64,000 nucleotides of DNA from Rhodoplanes azumiensis (GCF_042682915.1 NZ_JBHUIW010000001.1:124001-188000); one strand, 5' to 3'; positions 37,934 to 45,642 are shown, counted from the first letter of the stretch. Numbers and translations: made by a program. Notes: generated from the letters alone by a model not told the origin.

Positions 37934-38325
37934 GGAACGATCCTCTTGGTCGGGCGAACGGGCTTGCCGGCAGCGACCGGCGACGGGCCGTCCGGCGGCC
38001 GGCCCGCCATCGCCGTGGTGCAGTAGATGCCGTGCAGGGCGGTGATGAGCTCGCGGGCGGGCTCGCTGGCGATGGCGTACCAGACCGTCTGGCCGTCGCG
38101 CCGCGCCGTCACGAGGCCGTCCTTGCGCAGCAGCGTGAGATGCTGCGAGACGTTGGCGATGCGCATGCCGAGCGCCTCGGCGAGCTCGCCGACCGAGCGC
38201 TCGCGGTCCAGCATGGCGCACACCATCATCAGCCGGTGCGGGCTCGCCAGCGCGCGCAGCAGCGTGCACGCCTCGCCGGCGGCGAACAGGGGATCGGTCG
38301 GGGACTCGATACCGTGTTGTTTCAT
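37930..38325 (-). CDS. ArsR-family regulator, BigR/SqrR-like (dicysteine persulfide sensor)
   Basis: A 131-residue winged-helix repressor. The HTH is in SVGELAEALGMRIANVSQHLTLLRKDGLVTARRDGQTVWYAI. Cys36 and Cys102 are 66 residues apart, the same spacing as the redox pair of Xylella BigR (42/108) and Rhodobacter SqrR (41/107), which sense reactive sulfur by forming a tetrasulfide or disulfide. An extra Cys20 is present. The ATG at 38325 has no ribosome site, and a promoter placed 7 bases before it suggests a leaderless message. It leads the adaptor-pump operon and is divergent from a DUF2892 gene, a common BigR partner. Confidence 0.85.
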   Translation of the reverse strand: MKQHGIESPTDPLFAAGEACTLLRALASPHRLMMVCAMLDRERSVGELAEALGMRIANVSQHLTLLRKDGLVTARRDGQTVWYAIASEPARELITALHGIYCTTAMAGRPPDGPSPVAAGKPVRPTKRIVP

Positions 38326-38327
38326 GG

Positions 38328-38361
38328 TTGCGAATATATGCAAATGACGATATGAAGGCAA
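38328..38361. promoter_or_regulatory. Overlapping divergent promoters of the BigR-like regulator and DUF2892 gene
   Basis: Plus strand: TTGCGA (38328-38333), 17 bases, TATGAA (38351-38356). Minus strand: TTGCCT (38356-38361), 17 bases, TATATT (38333-38338). The two promoters occupy the same AT-rich segment face to face, so one bound repressor could silence both. Confidence 0.5.
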
Positions 38362-38408
38362 CAGGCGATCGCGACCTGCGGCGCCGAACAAGATCAGGAG
38401 TTTCCCTC

Positions 38409-38612
38409 ATGACGGTCGATCGCGCCGTTCTGGCTTTTGCCGGACTCATGGTCCTCGTCAGCGTCGCGCTGGCGCACTGGGTCAGCCCGTGGTGGCTGCT
38501 GCTCACCGTTTTCGTCGGAGCCAACATGCTGCAGGCGGCGTTCACGGGCTTCTGCCCGGCCGCTATCGTGTTCAAGAAGGTCGGGATCCGGACCGGCTGC
38601 GCGTTCCAGTGA
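38409..38612 (+). CDS. DUF2892 (YgaP-type) small membrane protein
   Basis: A 67-residue protein with two hydrophobic helices (VLAFAGLMVLVSVALAHWV and WWLLLTVFVGANMLQAAF) and the conserved end GFCPAAIVFKKVGIRTGCAF, with two cysteines. DUF2892 is the membrane part of YgaP-like sulfur-handling proteins and is often linked to BigR operons. AGGAG lies 8 bases before the ATG. It is divergent from the BigR-like regulator. Confidence 0.85.
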   Translation: MTVDRAVLAFAGLMVLVSVALAHWVSPWWLLLTVFVGANMLQAAFTGFCPAAIVFKKVGIRTGCAFQ

Positions 38613-38674
38613 CGACGGCGCCGGTCGGCGGGCCGGCATGACAAGCGTTCGAAGAAGACTCGAGGAGAACAGTC

Positions 38675-39025
38675 GTGAAGACCAACTGGCCCGAATTGAT
38701 GAAGGAGCTGGGCGTCAGCCTGAAGGATCTGCGCGGCGGCGCCCCCGACGTCATGAAGGGCTTTTCCGCGATGGCGCAGGCGGCGCTCGCGCCGAAGGCG
38801 CTCGACACCAAGACCAAGGAGCTGATCGCACTCGCCATCGGGGTCGCGATCCGCTGCGACGACTGCATCGCCTTCCACGTCAAGGCGGCGATCGAGCAGG
38901 GTGCCACCAAGGAGGAGCTGATGGAGACGCTCGGTATGGCCGTCTACATGGGCGCCGGCCCGAGCGTCATGTACGCCTCGCACGCGGTCGAGGCCTGGGG
39001 TCAGATCGCGCCGAAGAAGGATTGA
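38675..39025 (+). CDS. Carboxymuconolactone decarboxylase/AhpD-family protein
   Basis: A 116-residue helical protein with the AhpD-like redox motif RCDDCIAFHVKAA (CxxC and a following histidine) and the family's AIEQGATKEELMETLGMAVYMGAGPSVMYASHA. The start is a GTG preceded by GAGGAGAACAGTC. It lies 62 bases after the DUF2892 gene and is probably co-transcribed. A thiol-based peroxidase or reductase role is likely in this sulfur-stress setting, but the substrate is not known. Confidence 0.85.
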   Translation: MKTNWPELMKELGVSLKDLRGGAPDVMKGFSAMAQAALAPKALDTKTKELIALAIGVAIRCDDCIAFHVKAAIEQGATKEELMETLGMAVYMGAGPSVMYASHAVEAWGQIAPKKD

Positions 39026-39032
39026 GGCCGGT

Positions 39033-39147
39033 CGGTGTCGTTCCGGGGCGCGGGCCGACGGCTCGCGAACCCGGACTCCAACGGTGATCTCGGGCGCGTG
39101 TCGCTGGATTCCGGGTTCGCTGCTCCGCAGCGCCCCGGAATGACCGG
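39033..39147. repeat. REP-like inverted repeat pair
   Basis: GTCGTTCCGGGGCGCGGGCC with TTCGCGAGCCG-type arms, mirrored by TGGATTCCGGGTTCGCTGCTCCGCAGCGCCCCGGAATGACCG. It separates the convergent AhpD-like and MFS genes. Confidence 0.6.
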
Positions 39148-39159
39148 CCGGGGCCTTCC

Positions 39160-40353
39160 TCAGACCGTGTGCCGCCGCCGCGCGTCGATCACGGCCGCCA
39201 CCCGGTCGAGCAGCAGCGCCAGCGCGAAGGCGCCGGCGCCGAATCCGAACAGCACGCGGTGGTCGCCCGTGTGGGCGAAGACGACCGACAGCAGCCAGGC
39301 GGAGCCCGCCTGGCCGAGCGAGAACACGATGGTGCCGCGGCTCCAGGCGATCTGCTGGCGCACCGGATCGTGGAAGATCTCGCGCAGCCGCCCGAGCACC
39401 AGGGGCGCCGAGCCCGGCACATAGGCGCCGACCACCACGCTGGTGAGGGCGAGCGCCAGTGGACCGGTCGAGATCAGCAGCACTCCGATGGCGCCGATCT
39501 GCAGCGTCAGCGCGCAGGCGAGCGCGTTGTCGAAGCCGATGCGGTCGGCGAGCGCCCCGAAGATCGCCGGGCCGACCGTGGCGCTCGCCCCGAACACCAC
39601 CCACCAGCCGGAGCCCGCCGTGATGCCGGCGCCGAGCCCGCGGGCGACGAAGTCGACCAGGAACACCATGTGGGGCACCAGCCCCGCGGCGATCACGCCG
39701 TAGACGACGATCAGCACCGTGGCGGAGAGCGGCCACGGCCGACCGGTCGTCGCCGCGACCGTGTCCCCGCGCGACATCGCGATGTCGGGGGGCCAGCCGC
39801 GCCAGGTGGCGACCGTCACGCCGACGGCGAGCGCGCCGACCGTCGCCCAGGCGGCGCCGAGCCCGACCGTCAGGAGTAACGGCACCAGGATGCCGGAGCC
39901 GGCGATGCCGAGCCCGACGCCGGCGAAGATCAGCCCGCCGGCGAGGCCGCGGCGGGCGGGCGGCACGATGCGCAACGCGGCCGGCGCGGCGATCACCATC
40001 AGGGCGCCGCCGGTGAGGCCCGACACGAATCGCCACAGCACGAACCACCAGAAGGGCAGGGGCGCGGCGCAAGCCAGGAAGGTGGCGGCGGTGGCGAGCA
40101 TCAGGAGCGGGGCGGCGCGCGACGCATGCGCCATCAGACGACGGCCGGCGATCGCGCCCAGAAGATAGCCGCCGAGATTGGCGGCGCCGAGATAAGCGGC
40201 CTGGTCGGGCCCGAACCAGCCGGCCGCCACCACGGCGGGCAGCAGCGGCGTGTAGGCGAAGCGCGCGAGCCCCACTCCGACGAACAGGGCCGCGAGCGCG
40301 GCGAGGATCGCCGACGCGGTGCGTGGCGGCGGTGCGGGGGGCGTCTCGGTCAT
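39160..40353 (-). CDS. YbfB/YjiJ-family MFS transporter
   Basis: A 397-residue carrier with about 12 hydrophobic segments. The N-terminal VGLARFAYTPLLPAVVAAGWFGPDQAAYLGAANLGGYLLGA is the signature of the YbfB/YjiJ subfamily. The inter-domain loop holds RPWPLSATVLIVVYGVIAAGLVPHMVFLVDFVARGLG. No linked enzyme suggests a substrate. Neighbours deal with sulfur and redox stress, but that is weak evidence. Confidence 0.87.
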   Translation of the reverse strand: MTETPPAPPPRTASAILAALAALFVGVGLARFAYTPLLPAVVAAGWFGPDQAAYLGAANLGGYLLGAIAGRRLMAHASRAAPLLMLATAATFLACAAPLPFWWFVLWRFVSGLTGGALMVIAAPAALRIVPPARRGLAGGLIFAGVGLGIAGSGILVPLLLTVGLGAAWATVGALAVGVTVATWRGWPPDIAMSRGDTVAATTGRPWPLSATVLIVVYGVIAAGLVPHMVFLVDFVARGLGAGITAGSGWWVVFGASATVGPAIFGALADRIGFDNALACALTLQIGAIGVLLISTGPLALALTSVVVGAYVPGSAPLVLGRLREIFHDPVRQQIAWSRGTIVFSLGQAGSAWLLSVVFAHTGDHRVLFGFGAGAFALALLLDRVAAVIDARRRHTV

Positions 40354-40425
40354 GCGGTCTCCGGCCGGCGGGGCCGGGACTGTAGGGGAGACTCGGCTAA
40401 CCTGGAACCCGATTGTCGCCGGCGC

Positions 40426-41415
40426 TCAGGGCACCGGACGCTGGTCCGCCGGCAGGAGGCCGGTCGCGCAGCAGACCTGCGGGCCCTCGCCGGTCTCGAC
40501 CGGGGTGTCGGGGCGCGCCGCCCAGGCCGACCACGACAGCTTGTACAATCGCACGTTCCGGAACCCGAGCTCCTTGAGGAGGCCGAAGGTCTCCGAGGCG
40601 CGGCCGCCGGTCTGGCAATACACGATCGTCTCCTTGTCCGGATCGAGCCCGGCATAGAGGCGCTTCAGGTCGTCGACGGGCTTGAGCGCCATGCCGCGCG
40701 TGTCGCTCGCCTGGCGCCGCGCCAGCTTCACGGCCGTGTCGGGATCCACCCAGTTCCATTCGTAGGGAATGCTGACCGCGCCCGGCACGTGGCCGCCGCG
40801 CGGCGCGCGAACATCGCGGCCGGCGAACTCGGCCGGCGTGCGAGCGTCGACGATCTGCACGTCGGGCCGGCCGAGCCGCGCCTTCAGCTCGTCGGTGGTC
40901 ACCGACAGCCGCGGGTCGGGGGCGATCCGAACCGCGACGGGCGGGCGCCGCACGTCGCCCGCTTCGAGCGGCCGGCCCGCCTCGTGCCAACCATCGATGC
41001 CGTCGTGGAACACGACGACCTTGCGGGCACCGAAATACTGCGCGGCCGCGAAGGCCGCATAGGCCAGCGGGCTGCCGCGATGCGCATAGACGACGATCTC
41101 GCGCGTCAGGTCGAGCCCGGCCTCGGAGAAGTTGCGCTCGACCCGGACGAGCTCCGCGAACTCCTGCACGGTCGGCAGCCGCAGCGCGCGCTCCGCCTCG
41201 GGCACGTGGACGGCGCCGGGCAGGTGGGCCTGGCGGAACGCCGCCGCGTCACGCGCGTCCCAGACGATCGCGCCGCGCGCCATCGCGGCGACGACCTCGG
41301 GCGCGTCGACGACCACCGGGTCGGCCCGGACGACCGAGGCCGGCAGCGAGCAGAGGACGAGCGACGCGAGAAGCACCGATGCGAGGAGGAGAGGGAAGCG
41401 CGTCATCGAATGCAC
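40426..41415 (-). CDS. Exported tandem-rhodanese sulfurtransferase
   Basis: A 329-residue protein with a signal peptide (LLLASVLLASLVLCSLPASVVRA) and two rhodanese domains. The C-terminal domain has the active loop VYCQTGGRAS with the catalytic cysteine. In the N-terminal domain the loop is VYAHRGSPLA, lacking cysteine, as usual for the inactive half. The end has a vicinal CC (QVCCATG). A GTG at 41415 is chosen because GAGGA lies 5 bases upstream; an ATG at 41406 is in frame. It should move sulfane sulfur, for example from thiosulfate, in the periplasm. It is divergent from the Rieske gene. Confidence 0.87.
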   Translation of the reverse strand: MHSMTRFPLLLASVLLASLVLCSLPASVVRADPVVVDAPEVVAAMARGAIVWDARDAAAFRQAHLPGAVHVPEAERALRLPTVQEFAELVRVERNFSEAGLDLTREIVVYAHRGSPLAYAAFAAAQYFGARKVVVFHDGIDGWHEAGRPLEAGDVRRPPVAVRIAPDPRLSVTTDELKARLGRPDVQIVDARTPAEFAGRDVRAPRGGHVPGAVSIPYEWNWVDPDTAVKLARRQASDTRGMALKPVDDLKRLYAGLDPDKETIVYCQTGGRASETFGLLKELGFRNVRLYKLSWSAWAARPDTPVETGEGPQVCCATGLLPADQRPVP

Positions 41416-41474
41416 GACGATCCTCGTGCTGTGGAGAGTGGGGCGAGCCATGACGCAGTCGCGGCGCCCGGTCG

Positions 41475-41488
41475 TTGATCGAGATCAG
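41475..41488. promoter_or_regulatory. Candidate FNR/FixK-type box
   Basis: TTGATCGAGATCAG matches the FNR consensus TTGAT-N4-ATCAA in 9 of 10 fixed positions. It lies about 60 bases upstream of the rhodanese start, where a Crp/Fnr-family activator could act. Two such regulators are encoded at 43304 and 53545. Confidence 0.4.
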
Positions 41489-41554
41489 CCGAGTCGTCGC
41501 GGATATGGCCCATAAAGGTCCGTACTGGGATATGATCCATAACGACCGTTGCGG

Positions 41555-41585
41555 TTGACGGAACATATTCACGTTATTACATAAC
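41555..41585 (+). promoter_or_regulatory. Rieske gene promoter with operator (site B)
   Basis: TTGACG (41555-41560), 17 bases, TACATA (41578-41583). The 13-mer GTTATTACATAAC (41573-41585) covers the -10 and has arms GTTAT and ATAAC. Its distance from TTGACG equals that in site A. The Rieske start is 58 bases downstream. Confidence 0.6.
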
Positions 41586-41642
41586 AGACATTCGATACCT
41601 ATTGCCGCGCGCGCAAGAGCGTGCGCCGACGAGGACATCCTC

Positions 41643-42179
41643 ATGACCAGCATTGCCGCTTCGGATCCCAATCGTCGCGACTTTCTCTATCTCGCCACCG
41701 GGGGCGTCGCCGCCGTCGGCGTCGGCGCCGCCGTGTGGCCGCTCGTCGACCAGATGAATCCCGACCGCTCGACGATCGCGGCCGGCGTGCCGATCGAGAT
41801 CGGCCTTGCCGCCATCGCGCCGGGCCAGATCATCAGCATCTTCTGGCGCGGCAAGCCGATCTTCATCCGTCACCGCACCCCCGACGAGATCGCCAAGGAG
41901 CAGGCGACGAAGCCGTCCGAGCTGATGGACCCGCAGTCCGACGCCGATCGCGTGAAGGCGGGGCGCGAGCAGTGGCTCGTCGTGTTCGCGAGCTGCACGC
42001 ATCTCGGCTGCATCCCGCTCGGCAAGCAGGGCGAATGGGGGGGCTGGTTCTGCCCCTGCCACGGCTCGCAATACGACGCCTCCGGCCGCGTCCGCCACGG
42101 ACCGGCGCAGCTCAACCTCCCGGTGCCTCCCTATGCGTTCGTGAACGACACGACGATCCGCATCGGCGAGGTGGCGTGA
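41643..42179 (+). CDS. Rieske iron-sulfur protein, PetA type (orphan)
   Basis: A 178-residue ubiquinol-cytochrome c reductase-type Rieske protein. A Tat-like signal-anchor (PNRRDFLYLATGGVAAVGVGAAVWPLV) is followed by the soluble domain with box 1 CTHLGC (Cys118, His120) and box 2 CPCHGS (Cys137, His140), which bind the 2Fe-2S cluster. The sequence is full-length with no missing ligand. Unlike a normal petABC operon, no cytochrome b or c1 gene follows; the next gene is a His-rich NifX-like protein. It may be a stress-specific isoform for an existing bc1 complex or serve another quinol oxidase. Confidence 0.92.
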   Translation: MTSIAASDPNRRDFLYLATGGVAAVGVGAAVWPLVDQMNPDRSTIAAGVPIEIGLAAIAPGQIISIFWRGKPIFIRHRTPDEIAKEQATKPSELMDPQSDADRVKAGREQWLVVFASCTHLGCIPLGKQGEWGGWFCPCHGSQYDASGRVRHGPAQLNLPVPPYAFVNDTTIRIGEVA

Positions 42180-42180
42180 G

Positions 42181-42600
42181 ATGACGGCAGTGACGACGAC
42201 CCGCGTCGCGGTCGCGAGCGACGACTACGCGACCGTGACGGGCCATGCCGGCAAGGCGCGGCGCTTCCTGGTGTTCGAGACGCAGGGCGATGCGCCGCCC
42301 CGCGAGGTGGCACGGCTCGATCTGCCGGCCGAGCTGACCGTGCACGAGTTCGCCTGCGACGGCCCGCATCCGCTGTTCGCGGTCGAGGCCGTGACCGCCG
42401 GCAGCGCCGGCGCCGGCCTCGTGCGCCGGCTCGCCGAGCACGGCGTTACCGCAGTGCTCACCGCCGAGCGCGATCCGGTCACGGCGGTCGCGCGCTGGGC
42501 GTCCGGCACGCTCGCGCCGGCCGGCGGCCGTGATCACGATCATGATCATGATCACGATCACGATGACGGTCATGGCGGCTGCGGCTGCACCTGCGGGTGA
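42181..42600 (+). CDS. NifX/NifB-C-type (dinitrogenase FeMo cofactor-binding) domain protein with His-rich tail
   Basis: The 139-residue protein begins one base after the Rieske stop and must be co-transcribed. The core (TRVAVASDDYATVTGHAGKARRFLVFE to LVRRLAEHGVTAVLT) matches the small NifX/NafY fold that carries metal clusters. The tail alternates Asp-His (HDHDHDHDHD) and ends GGCGCTCG, giving six or more histidines and three cysteines for metal binding. No nif genes are nearby. Metal delivery or storage linked to the Rieske protein is a reasonable inference; zinc buffering is an alternative given the Zur-like operator upstream. Confidence 0.8.
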   Translation: MTAVTTTRVAVASDDYATVTGHAGKARRFLVFETQGDAPPREVARLDLPAELTVHEFACDGPHPLFAVEAVTAGSAGAGLVRRLAEHGVTAVLTAERDPVTAVARWASGTLAPAGGRDHDHDHDHDHDDGHGGCGCTCG

Positions 42601-42639
42601 GGCGACCGGACATCGATCTCCAACCCGACTTTGAACACT

Positions 42640-42765
42640 CGTCATTTCGGGCCGCGGACCGTCAGGTTCGCGAGCCCGGAATCGATGTGCTCTGGACAGG
42701 CGCTTCACGGTAGACAGGGGGTGGAGCCCGGGCTCGGTGCTTGCGCGCCGCTTCGGGACGACCGG
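42640..42765. repeat. REP-like inverted repeat pair
   Basis: CGTCATTTCGGGCCGCGGACCGTCAGGTTCGCGAGCCCGGAATCGAT is mirrored by GGAGCCCGGGCTCGGTGCTTGCGCGCCGCTTCGGGACGACCGG. Confidence 0.55.
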
Positions 42766-42786
42766 CAACGCGGCCCGGAAACGACA

Positions 42787-42819
42787 ATCGCCGGGCGGGG
42801 GATGGTCCCGCCCGGCGAT
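42787..42819 (-). terminator. Stem-loop after the second DUF2892 gene
   Basis: Arms ATCGCCGGGCGGG and CCCGCCCGGCGAT pair over 13 bases around a 7-base loop. On the minus strand it follows the DUF2892 stop by about 50 bases and is followed by TGTCGTTTCC, which is only weakly T-rich. Confidence 0.5.
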
Positions 42820-42868
42820 CGTGGGTCTGCGGCGCCGGCTCGTGGCAAACCGCGTCGCAGCGGACGGC

Positions 42869-43072
42869 TCAGCGCTTGGCCGGCTCCTTGGTGCCGCAGG
42901 TGTTGATCCCGAAGAGCGGGTAGGCCGGGCAGTAGGCGATCAGCGCGGTCGCCAGCGGCAGCACGCCGATCCACGCCCAGGTCGGGCCGCCGCCCTTCCA
43001 CGCCCAGTAGATCAGGGCGATGCCGACGATCCCGCGGACGGCGCGGTCCATCATTCCGATGTTTTTCGTCAT
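42869..43072 (-). CDS. DUF2892 (YgaP-type) small membrane protein
   Basis: A 67-residue protein, KNIGMMDRAVRGIVGIALIYWAWKG followed by WAWIGVLPLATALIAYCPAYPLFGINTCG. It has two hydrophobic helices and two conserved cysteines (YCPAY and NTCG), a different DUF2892 subtype from the one at 38409. GAGGG lies upstream of the ATG. It points away from the Rieske block and is preceded by palindromes that may bind a Crp-like regulator. Confidence 0.85.
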   Translation of the reverse strand: MTKNIGMMDRAVRGIVGIALIYWAWKGGGPTWAWIGVLPLATALIAYCPAYPLFGINTCGTKEPAKR

Positions 43073-43140
43073 GTCGTATCCCTCGCTCGGTTCGACGCAA
43101 TTCGATGACCGAGACGTAGGCGCGCAACACGCCTGTCGTC

Positions 43141-43190
43141 TGTGACGAAGTCACGGTGACGTCGGGAACCCGGCGAACCACCGTGACGGT
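43141..43190. promoter_or_regulatory. Two short palindromes upstream of DUF2892
   Basis: GTGAC-GAA-GTCAC (43142-43154) and ACCGT-G-ACGGT (43180-43190). Neither fits the E. coli CRP spacing exactly. Their place between a DUF2892 gene and a Crp/Fnr regulator gene makes them candidate operators. Confidence 0.3.
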
Positions 43191-43303
43191 GATCTCTCCG
43201 ACGGCGATAGTCTAGCGCAGATCGGCGCCTTCGGCGGCAGCTTTTCGGGTGCTGCGACGAAATCGCCCGCGCGCCCCACCGGTGTCCCGCCGGCGCCGGC
43301 CCG

Positions 43304-44026
43304 TCAGGCCGGTGCGCCGCCGGCCGCGGCCCGCAGCGAGGCGGCGTTGCGCACCTCGATGCGGTTGCGGGCGAGCGACACCCAGCCGCGCTTCTCGAAG
43401 CTTTTCAGATGCCGGCTCACCACCTCGCGGGCGCTGCCGATCTCGGCGGCGAGCTGCTGATGCGTGATCGACAACGCCTTGCGGTCGGCCGCGAGCGCCA
43501 GCAGGCGGGCGGCGAGGCGCGACGGGATCGACTCGAAGGTGACGTTCTGGATGACCCGCATCAGGTCGGCCATCCGCTCGGCATGGGCCAGGAACACGAA
43601 GCTGCGGAATCCGCCGGAGCGCCCCATCAGCTCGTCGAAGGTGCCGCCCGGCAGCGCCACCGCGGTCACCGGCGTCTCGGTGACGGCGAAGGCGCTGTAG
43701 CGTTCGGCGGCGAGCAGCGCCATCGTGGTGAGGATGCAGATGCTGCCCGGCCCGAGCCGGTAGAGCACGATCTCGTTGCCGTCCTGGTCGAGCTGGTAGA
43801 CCCGCACGCTGCCGCCGGTGACGAACAGGAAGGCGCCGCAGGCCTGGTGCGGCTCGAACACCGTGGTGCCGGCCGGCAGCGCCGCCGGGACCGCGCGCGC
43901 CACCACCAGCTCGCGCTCCGCCGCCGGCAGGCCGGCGAGCGGCGGAAACAGGGTGATCCAGCCGGCGTCGTCCCGGTGCAAGGCGCGGTCGGTCACGGAT
44001 CGGTCGGTCACGGATCGGTCCATCAT
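43304..44026 (-). CDS. Crp/Fnr-family transcriptional regulator
   Basis: A 240-residue regulator with an N-terminal cyclic-nucleotide-type sensor domain (FEPHQACGAFLFVTGGSVRVYQLDQDGNEIVLYRLGPGSICILTTMALL) and a C-terminal HTH_Crp domain (ITHQQLAAEIGSAREVVSRHLKSFEKRGWVSLARNRIEV). It lacks the N-terminal four-cysteine set of FNR, so it is not an oxygen-sensing Fe-S protein of that kind. The N-terminus has a repeated DRSVTDRSVTDR from tandem GGATCGGTCGGTCAC repeats. Start ATGs are at 44026 and 44023, with a promoter-like TTGAGA-18-TAGATC ending 7 bases before, suggesting a leaderless transcript. Confidence 0.88.
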   Translation of the reverse strand: MMDRSVTDRSVTDRALHRDDAGWITLFPPLAGLPAAERELVVARAVPAALPAGTTVFEPHQACGAFLFVTGGSVRVYQLDQDGNEIVLYRLGPGSICILTTMALLAAERYSAFAVTETPVTAVALPGGTFDELMGRSGGFRSFVFLAHAERMADLMRVIQNVTFESIPSRLAARLLALAADRKALSITHQQLAAEIGSAREVVSRHLKSFEKRGWVSLARNRIEVRNAASLRAAAGGAPA

Positions 44027-44033
44027 GGTCGCA

Positions 44034-44063
44034 GATCTAGCAGTGTGGCCCGGCCGCTCTCAA
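44034..44063 (-). promoter_or_regulatory. Promoter of the Crp/Fnr gene
   Basis: Minus strand TTGAGA (44058-44063), an 18-base spacer and TAGATC (44034-44039), with the ATG 7 bases downstream and no Shine-Dalgarno sequence. Confidence 0.4.
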
Positions 44064-44199
44064 GCGCGCCGGTCGACCCGACACCGTCGGCGCCGCCGCC
44101 CCGGGCTGGAAACCGGCCGAAAGGTCCGCTACCAAGCGAGGCCGCGGCGTCACCCGCGGCCTCGCCCCGCAAAAAGAACCTCCACGGATTTTAGCGACG

Positions 44200-44616
44200 A
44201 TGAGCGACCTCCTGAAGATCACCGCCGGCCCGTTCACGTTCGACGCCCGCTTCGAGCGCGCCGCCGCGCCGAAGACCTGCGCGGCCTTCGAGAGCCGCAT
44301 GCCCTATGTCAGCAAGGTCGTGCATGTGCGCTGGAGCGGCGAGGGCGTGTGGATCCCGCTCGGCGACTACTCGTTCGGGGTCGACTACGAGAACCACACG
44401 AGCTTCCCGGCGCCGGGCCAGTTCATCCTCTATCCGGGCGGCCTCAGCGAGACCGAGATTCTGCTCGCCTATGGCGGCGTGCGCTTCGCCAGCAAGGTCG
44501 GCCAGCTCGCCGGCAACCACTTCATCACCATCACGTCGAACCTCGACGACCTGCCCAAGCTCGGCCGTCTCGCCCTGTGGGAAGGCGCCCAGGCGATCCG
44601 CTTCGAGAAGGCGTGA
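44200..44616 (+). CDS. DUF3830 cyclophilin-like protein
   Basis: The 138-residue protein has ITAGPFTFDARFERAAAPKTCAAFESRMPYVSKVVHVRWSGEGVWIPLG, then ENHTSFPAPGQFILYPGGLSETEILLAYG and ITSNLDDLPKLGRLALWEGAQ, the DUF3830 pattern related to the cyclophilin-like fold of TM1367. Members often lie near hydantoinase or amino-acid transport genes; none is seen here. The function is unknown. Confidence 0.82.
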   Translation: MSDLLKITAGPFTFDARFERAAAPKTCAAFESRMPYVSKVVHVRWSGEGVWIPLGDYSFGVDYENHTSFPAPGQFILYPGGLSETEILLAYGGVRFASKVGQLAGNHFITITSNLDDLPKLGRLALWEGAQAIRFEKA

Positions 44617-44643
44617 TCGCGACGCGGCGACCGGCGCGGCGGG

Positions 44644-45540
44644 TCAGCGCGCCGCCGCGCTCTTGGTGAAGCGGACCGGCACCACGAAGGACAGCGCCGC
44701 CTCCGCCAGCTCGGGCGGCGGCGCCGGCAGCGGCGACACGCGGTCGAGCAGGGCGAGCGCCTCCGCGTCGAGGACGGCCGAGCCGGACGACGTCGCGATC
44801 GATCGCGTCAGCACGTGCCCGTCCCGGTCGATCGTGAAGGCCACGCGGGCCGTGCCGGTGCGCCCGCGCGCCGCCCCCGGATAGCGCTTCTTGCGGTGGA
44901 GCTCGGCCAGCAGCAGCGTCTGCCAGCGCGCCATCACGGCCGGCGGCGCCTGCGCGACGACACCGGGTGCCGCGGTCGCCGGCTTCGGCGCCGGGGTGGC
45001 CGCGGCGGGTGGCGCCGCGGCCACGGGCGGCTCCGCGACCGGCAGCGGCTCGGCCGCCTTCGGCGGCGGGAGCGGCGGCGTGGGCTCCGGGATGCCGTCC
45101 GGATCGGCCGGCTTCGGCGGCTCGGGCGATCTCTCGGGCGATGGCTCGGTGGGCGGCGGGGGCTCGTCGACGACGGGTTCGGGCGGCGCCGCCTCGAGCG
45201 GCGGTGGTGGCGGCTCGGGAGCCGCTTCGGCGACCGGCGCCGGCGCCAGGTCGGCCGGCGGCGTCTCCGGCGCCGCGGCGACCACGGCGAGCTCGATCAC
45301 CACCACGGGCGCGCCGCCGTCCGGGTCGGGCGGGGGCGACGCGGGCCGCGCCAGCAGGGCGCCGGCGACCGCCGCGTGCAGCCCGAGCGCCAGCAGCACC
45401 GCCGTGCGCCAATGCGCGACGTCACCGCCCACCGAGACGGCCGGCGCGGCGCGCTCCGCCGTCAGTCCGGCCATGCCGGCCGGCAGCGAATCGGCCGCCG
45501 GCTCGGTCGTCGGCGGGTCTCTGTCGGCCGTGAAATCCAT
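44644..45540 (-). CDS. Energy transducer TonB
   Basis: A 298-residue protein with one N-terminal membrane segment (WRTAVLLALGLHAAVAGALLARP), a long proline/glutamate-rich periplasmic spacer (about residues 75-205), and a C-terminal TonB domain (LLLAELHRKKRYPGAARGRTGTARVAFTIDRDGHVLTRSIATSSGSAVLDAEALALLDRVSPLPAPP). It couples ExbBD energy to outer membrane receptors; exbB/exbD are not here. It is divergent from a ZnuD-like receptor, the likely client. The ATG at 45540 is chosen as the start closest to the membrane segment; in-frame ATGs further upstream are possible. Confidence 0.88.
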   Translation of the reverse strand: MDFTADRDPPTTEPAADSLPAGMAGLTAERAAPAVSVGGDVAHWRTAVLLALGLHAAVAGALLARPASPPPDPDGGAPVVVIELAVVAAAPETPPADLAPAPVAEAAPEPPPPPLEAAPPEPVVDEPPPPTEPSPERSPEPPKPADPDGIPEPTPPLPPPKAAEPLPVAEPPVAAAPPAAATPAPKPATAAPGVVAQAPPAVMARWQTLLLAELHRKKRYPGAARGRTGTARVAFTIDRDGHVLTRSIATSSGSAVLDAEALALLDRVSPLPAPPPELAEAALSFVVPVRFTKSAAAR

Positions 45541-45642
45541 GCGTTTTCGAGACGTGAGAACCCCTGCCGACGCGGTGGTCGGCATGATGTGGCGCATCGA
45601 CCACAGTGTCCCGGCGATCGGCGATCGGCATTCGCGGAGCCG

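Noticed and set aside
42530..42575. Repeated GATCATGATCACGATCACG units
   Set aside because: Not a CRISPR or regulatory repeat; they encode the Asp-His tail of the NifX-like protein in frame.
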